Source of the DNA: Arsenophonus sp052174475
GTDB taxonomy: Bacteria > Pseudomonadota > Gammaproteobacteria > Enterobacterales > Enterobacteriaceae
DNA length: 64,000 nt
Assembly: GCA_052174475.1 (NCBI GenBank)
Contig: JBQMRO010000016.1
Coordinates: forward strand, 1-64,000
Direction of reading: 5' to 3'
Below, one piece after another: positions 1-9,826 of this stretch; positions within the stretch are counted from its first letter, which is position 1, and each line of letters begins with the position of its first letter. Both the position numbers and the translations under genes were made by a program. Below the pieces are notes generated by a model that was not told the origin of the DNA, ran no database searches, and worked only from the letters and a program-made list of their open reading frames with translations.

Positions 1-858
1 ATGAGTCTCTATTGTCAGACAACTTCAAAACCTAAAATCAGAGATCTTCTTCAGGACAGCAAGAGCCTATGTCTACTTTGAGTAAGCGTTACAGGATATC
101 CAAACTTATTGTTAATAAAGGTGAAAATAAGATGATATCAATTATCACAGCCATATTCTCAATCGTTACCGACGGAGACCCACCTCTCTAGCTATAACTT
201 ATGGAACTGTAATCGTTTTTCTGAAAAACATTTTTCTTCCTCTCCACGATCTGCTAACAGCAGTCTCCCTTCTATACGAATTCCTGAATCCTATGTTGAT
301 CTCTATCTGATCTAAATTGCTATTTATGCAGACATTGTAGAAAATTTACATAAAATAAAGTAGGAAAAGCACTAAAATCAAAGCGTAAATCGTTTAAAAG
401 CTATGAGCTTGTCTATCTTCAGGTAAATATGAAGTATCTTCCGAAAATGCTAAACGAAATTTATGATATCATCTTTTGTAGGTATAGATCTAGATCGCAT
501 CACATGCACTCGATAATTTTTATCCATATTTTCAAGACAAAGACTGAAGCTAATATTTAACGTTTCTTACGTGACATTAATCGAACATATCCCATGAATA
601 TGCATTGGCACTTATAGATAATAGAAAAGAATTTACAGATTGCATTTTTATCTCTAAAAATGGTCAGCCGCTAGAAAACAGGAATTCGAGATGTTTCCGA
701 TATAGATCTTAAGATCATTCTGTATCGATATGCTTAATTGTACAACCAGGAATTACCTCAATCAATATTGGCTAGTAAAACTCCATTGCATTCTATGAGA
801 TATTGGTTCAAAATTAACCTTGAATTATTAAAAAAATCATAGTAACATCTTGATGTTA
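1..858 (+). mobile_element. IS481-family element relic (transposase pseudogene)
   Basis: The plus strand reads as a decayed transposase with many stops and frameshifts. Near 810-840 the residues resemble the C-terminus of IS481-family transposases (TPLHSMRYWFKINLELLKK-like; family form SKTPLQAMKDWFKLKPELF). The same sequence recurs at 14010-17240, 25835-28745, 30685-31110, 41217-41965, 44715-45680 and 53640-53990 on the plus strand and at 23105-24080 on the minus strand. The window starts close to the presumed transposase start codon, so the left end is probably cut off. It is not expected to encode a working enzyme. Confidence 0.75.
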
Positions 859-985
859 GAAATTAGTGTAAATGACTAAATTAAATAAAAAATTTCATCA
901 GTAATTATACTTTTAATAGTATAATTAAACATTAATAATATCATGGCGTTAAACATAATTTCTATATTAACTTTATAAAAATATT

Positions 986-1019
986 TTTTCGCTTTTATGA
1001 AAAAAGCGATTTGTTTTTA
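986..1019 (+). terminator. Rho-independent terminator upstream of sixA
   Basis: A hairpin (CGCTTTT / AAAAGCG arms, short loop) is followed by a T-rich run. It lies between the IS481 relic and sixA. It probably ended transcription of a gene that is now lost, and today it separates sixA from read-through out of the IS relic. Confidence 0.6.
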
Positions 1020-1142
1020 TAATTTTAGTAAAAACTGGCAGTGGCTTTGCCATGTATATTTTTAATAACAACATTTATAGGTAATAAGAAAAGGCCCCTA
1101 TGTTGTGATTTTGGTGAAAATATTTTACTAAAATGGGGAAAT

Positions 1143-1646
1143 ATGCAAGTTTTTATTATGCGTCATGGTGACGCATCACTAAATACGATTAATGATAAAG
1201 AAAGCGAACTTACTCTTAAAGGAATAGATGAGTCTAAATTAATGGCCAGGTGGCTGGCACAACAAAATCCAGTTTTTGAACAAGCTCTTACTAGCCCATA
1301 CGTAAGAGCAGTGCAAACTTATCAAGCAATGCAGCCATGCTTACCCTATTTAGGTGAGCATGAAGTATTAGCAGAACTTAGTCCTAATGGAGATCCACAA
1401 TTTATTGCTAATTATTTGCAATTTCTTTCCTATGGAGGAATAAGAACAGCATTGATTATTTCTCACTTGCCTTTAGTTGGTTATTTGATATCAGCTTTAT
1501 GTCCAGAAGAAATTCCACCTATGTTTGCTACATCTACAATTGCTTATGTAGAGATGAATACAAAAATGCAACATGCTGAATATAGATGGCAACGGAGACC
1601 TTCTCAAATATTACAAAGCGTTAATAACGTAGGATCATATTTCTAG
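1143..1646 (+). CDS. sixA: SixA, phosphohistidine phosphatase
   Basis: Encodes a 167-residue histidine-phosphatase-superfamily protein. E. coli SixA (about 161 residues) removes phosphate from phosphohistidine proteins; the known target is the nitrogen phosphotransferase system (earlier work proposed ArcB). It is cytosolic. The N-terminus MQVFIMRHGDA carries the catalytic RHG motif (RHGD, residues 7-10), and a second conserved histidine sits in ISHLPLVGYL. The frame is open further upstream to 1041, but that extension has no resemblance to SixA. The ATG at 1143 with GGGGA just before it matches the family start. In E. coli sixA also lies in the fadJ/prmB/aroC neighbourhood. No fadJ was found. 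The gene appears intact. Confidence 0.93.
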   Translation: MQVFIMRHGDASLNTINDKESELTLKGIDESKLMARWLAQQNPVFEQALTSPYVRAVQTYQAMQPCLPYLGEHEVLAELSPNGDPQFIANYLQFLSYGGIRTALIISHLPLVGYLISALCPEEIPPMFATSTIAYVEMNTKMQHAEYRWQRRPSQILQSVNNVGSYF

Positions 1647-1649
1647 TTT

Positions 1650-2430
1650 TGATTTTATGTATTATCTGTGCTGAGTTTCATCTATTTAGATCAAGATCAG
1701 TAATGAAGCGCTACTACTTAAAACTTTTAAGACTTCATAAAAAGCGATAAATTTAAAATGTTGAGCAAATCAAAAAGATTTTTTTGTTTTAAAATATTCT
1801 TTCGTGACCCTGTATAATACAGGCACGATAGATAATATCTTTATAGCAAACTGTAATTAATAGTTTTTCAATTTCTTGTTTAACTTATTATTTAAGTATA
1901 TTATATATATAATATAATAATTCGGAACTATAATCACTTCAATATTCTTTTTAATTTAAAAAGATTAATATCGGTTCATAAATATTAACCAGTCCATTTA
2001 TTTCTAGGACCAATTAACACTCATCTAAAAATAATAATTAGCATCATATTTCCTCTTGTAACAAATATTTTATTACAATTTTTAATTTTATTTAAAATGG
2101 TATTTTTGATCGATAACCAATAATATTAGTATTTTAAAAAAATTTAACCCCTGTAATCGATGATTTAATAATAAAAAATTTTTTATTACTTAATTTAATC
2201 TTATTAGCATTGTTATGCTATTAATTAGTTAGTTAACTATTCTATTAAATTTATCTTAATTTCCTATTATTGTATTCCTTTATAATCAGCAAGCTTTATA
2301 AGCTATTGTTAGTATTTTAACGTTAGTTAACGTGATCGGTATAAAATTTCTTAAAAAGAACCTTATTTGTTAGGTATACGCCTTTGAAAGAGTATCCAGT
2401 AATTAAATATATGAACATTGTATTAACTAG
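1650..2430. other. Gene-free stretch between sixA and prmB remnant
   Basis: Very AT-rich, with no open frame and no recognisable IS sequence. In E. coli the divergent gene smrB lies here; I looked for its remains on the minus strand and found none I could support. Confidence 0.5.
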
Positions 2431-2435
2431 GAGGC

Positions 2436-4405
2436 ATGTCTTAGACATGATTTTTCTTAATTAAGCATTTACGAAACTACATATTATTCAATATACCTTG
2501 CATTTGGTAATCAGTTAGTTTAATGCAGCAAATATTTATTACGATTATAGAGTACTGGTAATTGTTGGAATGAAGCTTTACAACTTGTTTTCCTATCATT
2601 TTTACTCTTGTAGATATCCACAAAACAATTTTAGGTTTCTAACTGACTTTAAGTAAACGTTATGATATTACTAAACAAGTGTTACTCAACATTAATTAAT
2701 GTATTCCTTTTGATTATTTAATCAATAAAGGTTAGTATTATGAATATGAGTTTTATGTTAATGAGCGTATTTTGATCTTCTTCTCCGATAAGAGAACTAA
2801 TTAATTAACATTTTGCCAGGTTCATTTATTATTAGTTAGTAGCTTATTGATAAATATTTTAAATATGTATAATTGCACTATATGTATTTTTATTGCCTGC
2901 GCTTATGAATTTCCGCAAGTATAAATTGATGTAGTTGATATTTCTCTTGATGCATTGGTAGTACTGAATAAATATTATCGCTAATAAATTTTCCAATCGA
3001 ATTGGATCTATCCTATTTATTAGGACTTGTTTTTGAGTATATCATTGATTAATATTATTTAATAATTACTAATGGCTATATTAACAAAGGTTATTGTTTT
3101 GCTCGCAGAACGATCTGTAACAACACTATATTCAATTGCTATGGTTTTAAACAATCTTATATAAGCTAGATAATTCGGTAAATAAAACGATTCCATACCA
3201 TGGAATTTACTTAGCGATCCTTTTAATCAGCTGATATGATTGTTCACATTTTAAATATGTAATTCCTTACCAATAATTCTCTGATAGCCCAGCCTCTTGT
3301 TAAGCAAGAGGTGACTAGTTTTATAGTCGCTGTGAAAGGTTTCATATTATTTACCTCCATCTGAGAAAAAGATGAACTCTTTATTGATCATCGGTTTAAG
3401 AAAAGAGATAACATGCTCTACATTAAACTCTTTAAGAATCTCATCTCTCACATGACCATCTTAATCTCGGGTGATTAAGATCGCAATTTGTTCTTTCATT
3501 TTACTTCTCCTATTCCACGTTTCTAGATTTCCTATGTAGAATTTAATATTCCCTTTAAAGGATCAAGAAAAATATTTCATTAACTTCAACAATAGCACTT
3601 AGTGTACTTAAGTTGACTGTTGCTTCTGAAACAAGGAGCAGCGACGCCATTTAAATGCTGCTTTCAAATCAATGTCTGTTTCTTTTTCTGACTTCCATAA
3701 AGTTAAATTATTTAACATATATCGCAGATAAATAAACTATTTATCCTTATGATGTAGTTTCGCCAGCAAACTTTCAGTAAGATTGTTATATATTTTCTGC
3801 AATTAGGGATTTTGCAACAATATCTATGAACTCTAATGAATTTCTCTAACGGGAAATATGTTCAATATGACAATATAAGCAGGGTAAAGTAGAATAACTT
3901 ACTTAAATACATAAATCGAGATTATCTAATAGATAATCACCTAGGCAATTAATGAGATGTAGTTTTATGTTGATAGGAAAATTAGAAAAGAGTCTCTTGA
4001 TCTATATGCCTGTTTGATTTTTTATGACAACCTCTGTAGAAAAACCCTTCATACAGTATAATGTATTTCTATTAATAAACTTTCTCAACATAGCTTTACT
4101 AATATCCACTATGTGGATTCTGAAGATATCTCTAATTTACCAGCTGAATATATGATAGAACTTAAATTAGCTCTTATAGCAGGCTTTAATGGTTTAAAAC
4201 TTATCAGAGGAATTCTAACCAATATCTCATTCTTCTAACGGAGAATGATGTGCTTATTTATGAAGTTAGTAACAGGGCGACGTTACACCTTATTGAATGA
4301 TATCTAGATATTCCTTTTACTTGGTTGAAGTTCGCTAATAACGGTGATTAGTTATCAATCTAACACAAAATAACTTATTGAATATCAAGAGACATTTAAA
4401 TTTTT
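2436..4405 (+). pseudogene. prmB: prmB pseudogene (ribosomal protein uL3 glutamine methyltransferase), split by IS1595
   Basis: Two halves flank an IS1595-family element at 3074-4095. The first half (2436-3073) keeps AGGAGG before the ATG and then reads, through several stops, as PrmB: FNAANIYYDY, then IFIACAYEFPQV.IDVVDISLDALVV, the AdoMet-binding part. The second half (4096-4405) continues at the catalytic (N)PPY region as YVDSEDISNLPAEY, then the C-terminal (P)FTWLKFANNGD. Intact PrmB methylates a glutamine of ribosomal protein uL3. In E. coli prmB directly precedes aroC, as here. Besides the insertion there are many stops, so the gene is dead. aroC downstream must now be transcribed past or from within this relic. 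Confidence 0.9.
3074..4095 (-). mobile_element. IS1595-family (ISXO2-like) element, transposase decayed, with 8-bp target duplication
   Basis: About 1,022 bp. Terminal inverted repeats are GGCTATATTAACAAAGGTTATTG at the left and its approximate complement (CAATAAACTTTCTCAACATAGC-like) at the right. The minus strand reads as a decayed ISXO2-type transposase: MKEQIAILIT, then EFNVEHVISFLKP, a YQRIIGKELHIQNVN stretch, then SKFHG. The family form is HIQNVNxYxSRLKxWxxxFHGVATKYL. The 8-bp sequence TTACTAAT is present identically at 3066-3073 and 4096-4103, the target duplication size typical of IS1595. The host gene is prmB. The perfect duplication suggests a relatively late insertion, although the transposase frame is already broken. 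Confidence 0.88.
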
Positions 4406-4491
4406 ATCGATTAATAGTAATTATATTTTTATGCAATGAATAATTTATTCATTAATTATTAATATGAGTAAGAAAATAGGAAATAAAGGAG

Positions 4492-5562
4492 ATGGCAGGA
4501 AATTCAATTGGACAACTTTTTCGTATTACCACATTTGGTGAATCGCATGGTTTAGCGTTAGGATGCATTGTTGATGGTGTTCCACCTGGAATGGCATTAT
4601 CAGAGAAAGATCTACAAACTGATTTAGATCGTCGTCGTACTGGTACTTCTCCTTATACAACTAAACGTCGTGAACTAGATAAAGTTAAAATTTTGTCGGG
4701 GATTTTTAATGGCATAACGACAGGAACACCTATTGGTTTGTTGATTGAAAATCAGGATCAACGATCACAGGATTATATTAATATCAAAGATATTTTTCGT
4801 CCTGGGCATGCAGATTATACTTACCAACAAAAATATGGTTTACGTGATTACCGTGGTGGCGGACGATCTTCAGCACGTGAAACGGCGATGCGTGTTGCTG
4901 CAGGTGCTATTGCAAAAAAATATTTGCAACAAACACTAGGTATAACTGTTCGGGCTTATTTAAGTCAAATTGGAGATATTTGTTGTGAACTAAAAGATTG
5001 GGGTTTAGTTGAACAAAATCCTTTCTTTTGTCCTGATGCAACAAAATTAGAAGCAATGGACGCTTTATTACGTTCTTTGGAAAAAGAAGGCAATTCTATT
5101 GGTGCTAAAGTAACCGTAATTGCAGAACATGTACCAGCCGGATTAGGTGAGCCTATTTTCGATCGATTAGATGCTGACATTGCCCATGCAATGATGAGTA
5201 TTAATGCGGTTAAAGGTGTTGAAATTGGCGATGGCTTTAAGGTTATCACATTAAAAGGGAATGAAAATCGAGATGAAATAACCCGTGATGGATTTATTAG
5301 TAATCATGCCGGTGGCATATTAGGTGGCATAAGTAATAGCCAACCAATTATTACCCATTTAGCTTTAAAGCCAACTTCTAGCATCAGTATTCTAGGTAGA
5401 ACAATCAATCGAGAAGGTGATGAGGTCGAAGTAGTAACAAAAGGACGCCATGATCCCTCTGTTGGCATTAGAGCTGTACCGATAGCAGAAGCGATGATGG
5501 CAATCGTGCTTATCGATCATTTTTTACGCCATCGAGCTCAATGTGGTGAATTAACTTTTTAA
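4492..5562 (+). CDS. aroC: AroC, chorismate synthase
   Basis: Encodes a 356-residue chorismate synthase (E. coli 361). It converts 5-enolpyruvylshikimate-3-phosphate to chorismate using reduced FMN, the last shikimate step before aromatic amino acids, folate and quinones. The N-terminus MAGNSIGQLFR and the family signatures GESHG, RPGHADYTYQQKYG with RGGGRSSARET, and the C-terminal GRHDPSVGIRAVPIAEAM are all present. The ATG at 4492 matches the E. coli start. AAAGGAG touches the ATG directly, so a second purine-rich stretch slightly upstream may position the ribosome. The gene looks intact. It pairs functionally with aroH at 61090. Downstream is a palindrome that can serve as terminator. mepA, its E. 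coli follower, was not found. Confidence 0.97.
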   Translation: MAGNSIGQLFRITTFGESHGLALGCIVDGVPPGMALSEKDLQTDLDRRRTGTSPYTTKRRELDKVKILSGIFNGITTGTPIGLLIENQDQRSQDYINIKDIFRPGHADYTYQQKYGLRDYRGGGRSSARETAMRVAAGAIAKKYLQQTLGITVRAYLSQIGDICCELKDWGLVEQNPFFCPDATKLEAMDALLRSLEKEGNSIGAKVTVIAEHVPAGLGEPIFDRLDADIAHAMMSINAVKGVEIGDGFKVITLKGNENRDEITRDGFISNHAGGILGGISNSQPIITHLALKPTSSISILGRTINREGDEVEVVTKGRHDPSVGIRAVPIAEAMMAIVLIDHFLRHRAQCGELTF

Positions 5563-5582
5563 GCTTAAAATGTAATTTACAT

Positions 5583-5608
5583 AAAAACATGATTATAATC
5601 ATGTTTTT
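5583..5608 (+). terminator. Palindromic terminator after aroC
   Basis: A perfect 26-bp inverted repeat with arms AAAAACATGATTA and TAATCATGTTTTT. The T-tract on the 3' side makes it usable as a Rho-independent terminator, and the A-tract on the other side would make it bidirectional. Confidence 0.6.
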
Positions 5609-5639
5609 AACATTTTTAGCATTTCTTTTGAAAAAAAGT

Positions 5640-5734
5640 ATCGCACACGTTTACTTAAAGGAGATGGTAACCTACCTTATCTGCTTGTAGATGATAAAAT
5701 ACCATCTTATCATATTGTTTTGTCCGAGACTTTT
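5640..5734. repeat. Short fragment resembling the right part of element B
   Basis: The stretch around 5655-5700 (AAAGGAGATGG, then CTTATCTGCTTGTAGATGA) resembles 7993-8030 in the element B relic. It sits just before an IS256 relic. The similarity is short, so the assignment is tentative. Confidence 0.3.
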
Positions 5735-7115
5735 ATGCTAAGAATTATGCTTATTTTTAGTCTATAGAATTTCGGATATTGTGGTGTATCCTGGTGATTA
5801 TTTTCATAAAAATATTAATAAAAATGATACGCCATGAAAAGTCTATGCTATTTAGATATCTAAAAAACTAGATATTATCTTCTTATTCCTTATAAGAACT
5901 CATTCGTAATGCTACTAAGAAGCTGATAGACATCACTATTAAAGATGTGTTCTAAGCCATAGTTCCGATAATATGCTCAAGTGCTGCCTTATCAATGGGT
6001 GTCAACCCGTCGTCCGTAACGATTATTTGTTACAGCAACCTACAAGATCTAGCTATGGATGATGCTAAAATTAAAGTACCTAAGGTCGGGAGTGTGCAGT
6101 AGCGATAGTAACGAAATATGTTTCAAGAGCTCATTACTTCCGTCTTATCTGAAGTATAAAAAGCGGCGAAGGCTTGCTGCTATAGCTATGTAGCTGGAGG
6201 GATCTACACACCGGTGATTTTACGAAGCTCTAAGTTTTTTCGGTGAAAAAGCATATGATATCTTATCAAGTGGCATAAGCAGACTAAAATAGTAATAGCT
6301 TAAAGAGTAAAAGGCAATTGCGGCTGTGTGATTTAAGCAACACCGCTATGTTTATTTATTGAAAGATGGTATATATACCGTCCTATCAGTCAGCTAATCA
6401 TCTTTACCTTCTGCTTCATTATTTAATGGTACTCCATATGGCTGTAAGGAATAAACTGTGTTCAAAGAGGATTATTAAAAATCAGAAGCGAACTGTGGGC
6501 TAAACTTTTTAATGGCTGGTGAGCGTGTGGTTAACCGTATTTCCAATATTGCTATGGAAGATGCTGCCCTTGGTTTTTAGAATGTAACAGCAAAGATATT
6601 CTCGAGCACGCAGCATAAATGCTGTTGTGGTATAAAAACAGATAATGTTCTAACTTTTATTCCTAAAAGGCGTCCAACCAAAAGTTAAGGCTAAGCTACA
6701 AGAAAGTCTGCTCTACCAGAAAGCCGTGATGCTGCTAATAAAGCTCTTGATATTTTGTTGGTAAGGATTTCAGTGTGTTCTCCAGAGATGAAGAAGCTAG
6801 AGTAAAGAACGATAAGAATAGCTGAACATTCTATCCATTTCTGTTAAGGCACTGGCGTCAATAAGAACGACGAATCCGATTTAATTAGCTTCTTGCGATG
6901 ATCAAGTTATAAAGTTGACGTACTAAGCATTTTGGTTTAAAAAGAAACTTTTTCAAAGGTATTGAAGCTACTTCACGTCTGTTCATAAAATCTGAAACCA
7001 GCTAAATGGGTTTAGCTTACTGATTCTTGTACTAAATAACGTCATAAATATGAAGAATAGATTTATGAAACATCAGAGTGGAAGCCTTAACCGTCATATA
7101 CCAGATTTATTAATA
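5735..7115 (+). mobile_element. IS256-family element relic
   Basis: A decayed IS256-type transposase on the plus strand. It is recognisable by alignment to its sister copies at 10095-11540 and 15495-16880 (plus strand) and 19908-21310, 29265-30684, 54475-55870 and 62195-63560 (minus strand). Around 6000-6060 it has the VRN.YL motif, at 6780-6800 the (AA)MKKLE..R..LA.FY region, and at 7040-7070 the FKDGxQIHEAS-like C-terminus. All frames are broken. Confidence 0.75.
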
Positions 7116-7119
7116 ACTC

Positions 7120-8170
7120 ATGTATTTCATGCTATGCTACACCACTTTTATCTTTTTAGCAAAGCGCACTTTCCAGTAACATCCGTACTGTAGCTTTAGG
7201 GTGCGCTGCTACTGCTTCCTTACAAGAATACTTCCAAAACTAGAAATAAACTAGGATTTATCAAGTTACAGCTGTAACGCAGCAGCCCGGGATGATAGCG
7301 CCTTGCCAGATTTTTTGGCCGTTCTTTTTAAGAATAGCTCACACCAATACAACATATTTAATATTCAGACCGCACAAGTGAGAAATACATGAGCATGTAG
7401 ATGTTGATTGAGTTGTCGACCATAATTATTATAAGGCATAAAAGATACTAATTTAGATACCCTATTTAAGTATATCCACTACAGAATAAGATTAGTTGGG
7501 TGCTAAAACAGAGCATTTTAAGTAACGGAGAGTTATTGTTAAAAAAGACTAAAAAAGATAAGGATAGTAAAAGTAAGATATTGCTAGTTGCAGTCGAATA
7601 AAATATGAACCTGTTATGCTGATAGTACTCGGTAGCTTTAAAACTATATAAAATTCAGGCTTTTGTTTTACAACTTTAACAGAAAAACGTTAGCGTAAAC
7701 ATTTAGGATAGACGCAGCAATGGAGCGATGAGATAAACACCTATTACACAAAGTGCTACAGAAAACCGTTCTCTATACAGATAGGACAGGGTTCACGAGT
7801 TAATACTTTCACTATGTTTTTGAAGAAATTTATTCCATCCATCATCAATGATGGAAAACTGTTTAATTGATTGTGGAAGATATACATCTGGATAATTATT
7901 TTCTAACTATATTACTAGAGAAATAAAATCGTCATCCTGTCTGTATTCATCAGATCTATAGGTTCAGTTATCTTTGTGTTTATTATAGGAGTAAAGGAGA
8001 TGGAAATTATCCTTATTTCCTTATAGGTGATGAATTCATTGCTCAAGTATACTTTGATTAATTACCCCTCAATATGGTTGTATGCAGCGTTATTTTGCTT
8101 GGCCTAACCTTCTTTGTGCCTTGGGCTGGGTATGCTTTTCTTAAAACTCCAAATAATCGTGACTAGAAAC
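7120..8170 (+). repeat. Element B, partial copy
   Basis: Matches the middle and right part of the element B copies at 26668-28597 (same strand) and 38787-40808 (opposite strand). Shared landmarks are AGCAAAGCGCACTTTCCAGTAAC near 7155, GGATTTATCAAGTTACAGCTGTAACGC near 7255, and the AATCGTCATCC block near 7930. The left end is missing; the copy starts right after the IS256 relic. No protein family could be assigned. One short open run near 7930-8040 contains RSKGDGNYPYFLIGDEFI in one frame. Confidence 0.55.
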
Positions 8171-8214
8171 AGATAATACTTGCGTGTCGAGAAAAAATTG
8201 TAGCCCAAGTAATT

Positions 8215-9090
8215 TGGGCACATCGAGTTATTAGCAAATCTGGTGTATTACAGTTAAACTTTGATATGACGCTTCATAAATCTATTTTTCACTTTTAACT
8301 TGATGTTATTTAATACAAGTATTAGCAAGTCAAATTTCCTTACCAGTTTTAGCCCTTCTGAGAAAAAGGGAGCAGATTTAATACCATTAAAAGGGTTGTT
8401 TCTCGAAGCACAGCGGTTATCCTATTGGCTTCATAGGATCGCTGTTGCAAAATCTGATATTCAAATTAGATTTGTCGTTCTTGTTGACGTCCAGTGCGCT
8501 GATGGAAGTGGTGCAATACCAGTAGCTCTTCTCGCTATTTCTCCACCTTCTTCATCGCTGCATTAGAATAACATCCCTAAAAAACCTTTCAAAAAACATC
8601 AAACTTTATTAGTGGCATTACAGTTCTTTGAGAACTAGACTTCCAACAACTGTCTTAATTTTTAGTTACATGCTTTTCTGGAAGCTGAAATCAGAAGATT
8701 AGTTATCTTGTGTAGCTAATAGAGTTGGTGATATATCTTTAAGAATATATTTGCAGCTGCATTCTAAAAACTAAGGGCACCGTCTTTCCTAATAAGCTTA
8801 AAGGAAATTGCCTGGCAATAATTACGGACGAGTTTATGCAATGAGAATTGCAGGTAATATTTAGTTTTATAGATACCTGTAGGGTAGACTTTTCATGGTA
8901 CATTGTTCCTATGTTGTTAAAATTATTCACAAAATTAATCAGGCAGGATACGTCAGTTTCTTCGAAATTCCATATACAAAAATAAGCGTAATTCCAGAAT
9001 TTGTTATTAAATATAATTATAAGAGAAGCTGCTGCATTAATGTTAAGTGGATAACAAGCCATCCCAAAACATCTTAAAGATGTTGGATTT
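8215..9090 (-). mobile_element. IS256-family relic, internally deleted
   Basis: Begins with the IS256 right end (TTATTAGCAAATCTGGTGTA) and ends in its left part near 9090, but is only about 0.88 kb against about 1.4 kb for the other copies. The VRNGYL-encoding centre is missing. Short open frames on both strands here (such as 8300-8566 and 8739-9062) follow from the relic and are not genes. Confidence 0.7.
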
Positions 9091-9157
9091 AAATCTCACT
9101 ATATTGAATTAATATAAGCACTCGAGTCATTATTGTTAACTACGTTCCAAGAGATAA

Positions 9158-9733
9158 TTACTTAGTGCCTCGCCAACGCGTAAATAAGGTTTGCGGTAAG
9201 GTAATACCATATTGATCTAATATTCGATTGATAGTTTGATCAATAATATCCTGTACGGTTTCTGGTTGGTAATAAAAGGTCGGTATCGGTGGGAAAATTA
9301 TAGCACCAATTTCTATAACGTTTATCATTAATTTTAAATGACCTAGATGTAAAGGTGTTTCTCTGATACCCAGAATTAATTTACGCTTCTCTTTTAAAAC
9401 CACATCAGCCGCTCGCGTAATTAATGTATCGTTGTAACTATTTGCAATACCAGATAACGTTTTTACTGAACACGGCATAATAATCATGCCAGAGGTAATA
9501 AATGAACCAGAAGAAATCGCCGCGGCAATATCTCTATCTTCATAAACAACATCCGCCATTGCTTGAACATTACGTAGGCAATAAACAGTTTCTAAAGCTA
9601 TAGTTTGCTTAGCTGCTGAACTAACAATTAAATGTGTTTCAACATCAACAACAGATCGTAAAACTTCAAGTAAACGAATACCGTAAATTGCACCACTGGC
9701 GCCTGTTAATCCGATAATTATTCTTTTCATCAT
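9158..9733 (-). CDS. ubiX: UbiX, flavin prenyltransferase
   Basis: 191 residues (E. coli about 189). UbiX attaches a dimethylallyl group to FMN to make prenylated FMN, the cofactor of the decarboxylase UbiD in ubiquinone synthesis. The flavin-binding N-terminus IIIGLTGASGAIYGIRLLE and the C-terminal run LDQYGITLPQTLFTRW match UbiX closely, and ISSGSFITSGMIIMPCS is the central family motif. Translation starts at one of two adjacent ATGs; the second gives the MKR start seen in E. coli. In E. coli ubiX lies downstream of purF, as here, where purF is dead. ubiD is not in the window. It appears intact. Confidence 0.95.
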   Translation of the reverse strand: MMKRIIIGLTGASGAIYGIRLLEVLRSVVDVETHLIVSSAAKQTIALETVYCLRNVQAMADVVYEDRDIAAAISSGSFITSGMIIMPCSVKTLSGIANSYNDTLITRAADVVLKEKRKLILGIRETPLHLGHLKLMINVIEIGAIIFPPIPTFYYQPETVQDIIDQTINRILDQYGITLPQTLFTRWRGTK

Positions 9734-9826
9734 TTTTACTCAAAAATAACAATAAAATTGACTTCAGTATTGTAAGCTTTAACGATACCCGCTATAGTTT
9801 AACTTAATTTAAACGATAACAACAAG

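Noticed and set aside
1041..1142. Upstream extension of sixA
   Set aside because: The 34 extra residues do not resemble SixA, and the ATG at 1143 has a ribosome site and matches the family start.
1650..2430. smrB remnant between sixA and prmB
   Set aside because: Expected from E. coli order, but no matching residues could be read on the minus strand.
4965..5249. Open frame on the minus strand inside aroC
   Set aside because: It is antisense to conserved aroC codons; no ribosome site or family resemblance.
8300..9077. Small open frames on both strands at 8300-8566, 8739-9062 and 8895-9077
   Set aside because: All lie within an internally deleted IS256-family relic.
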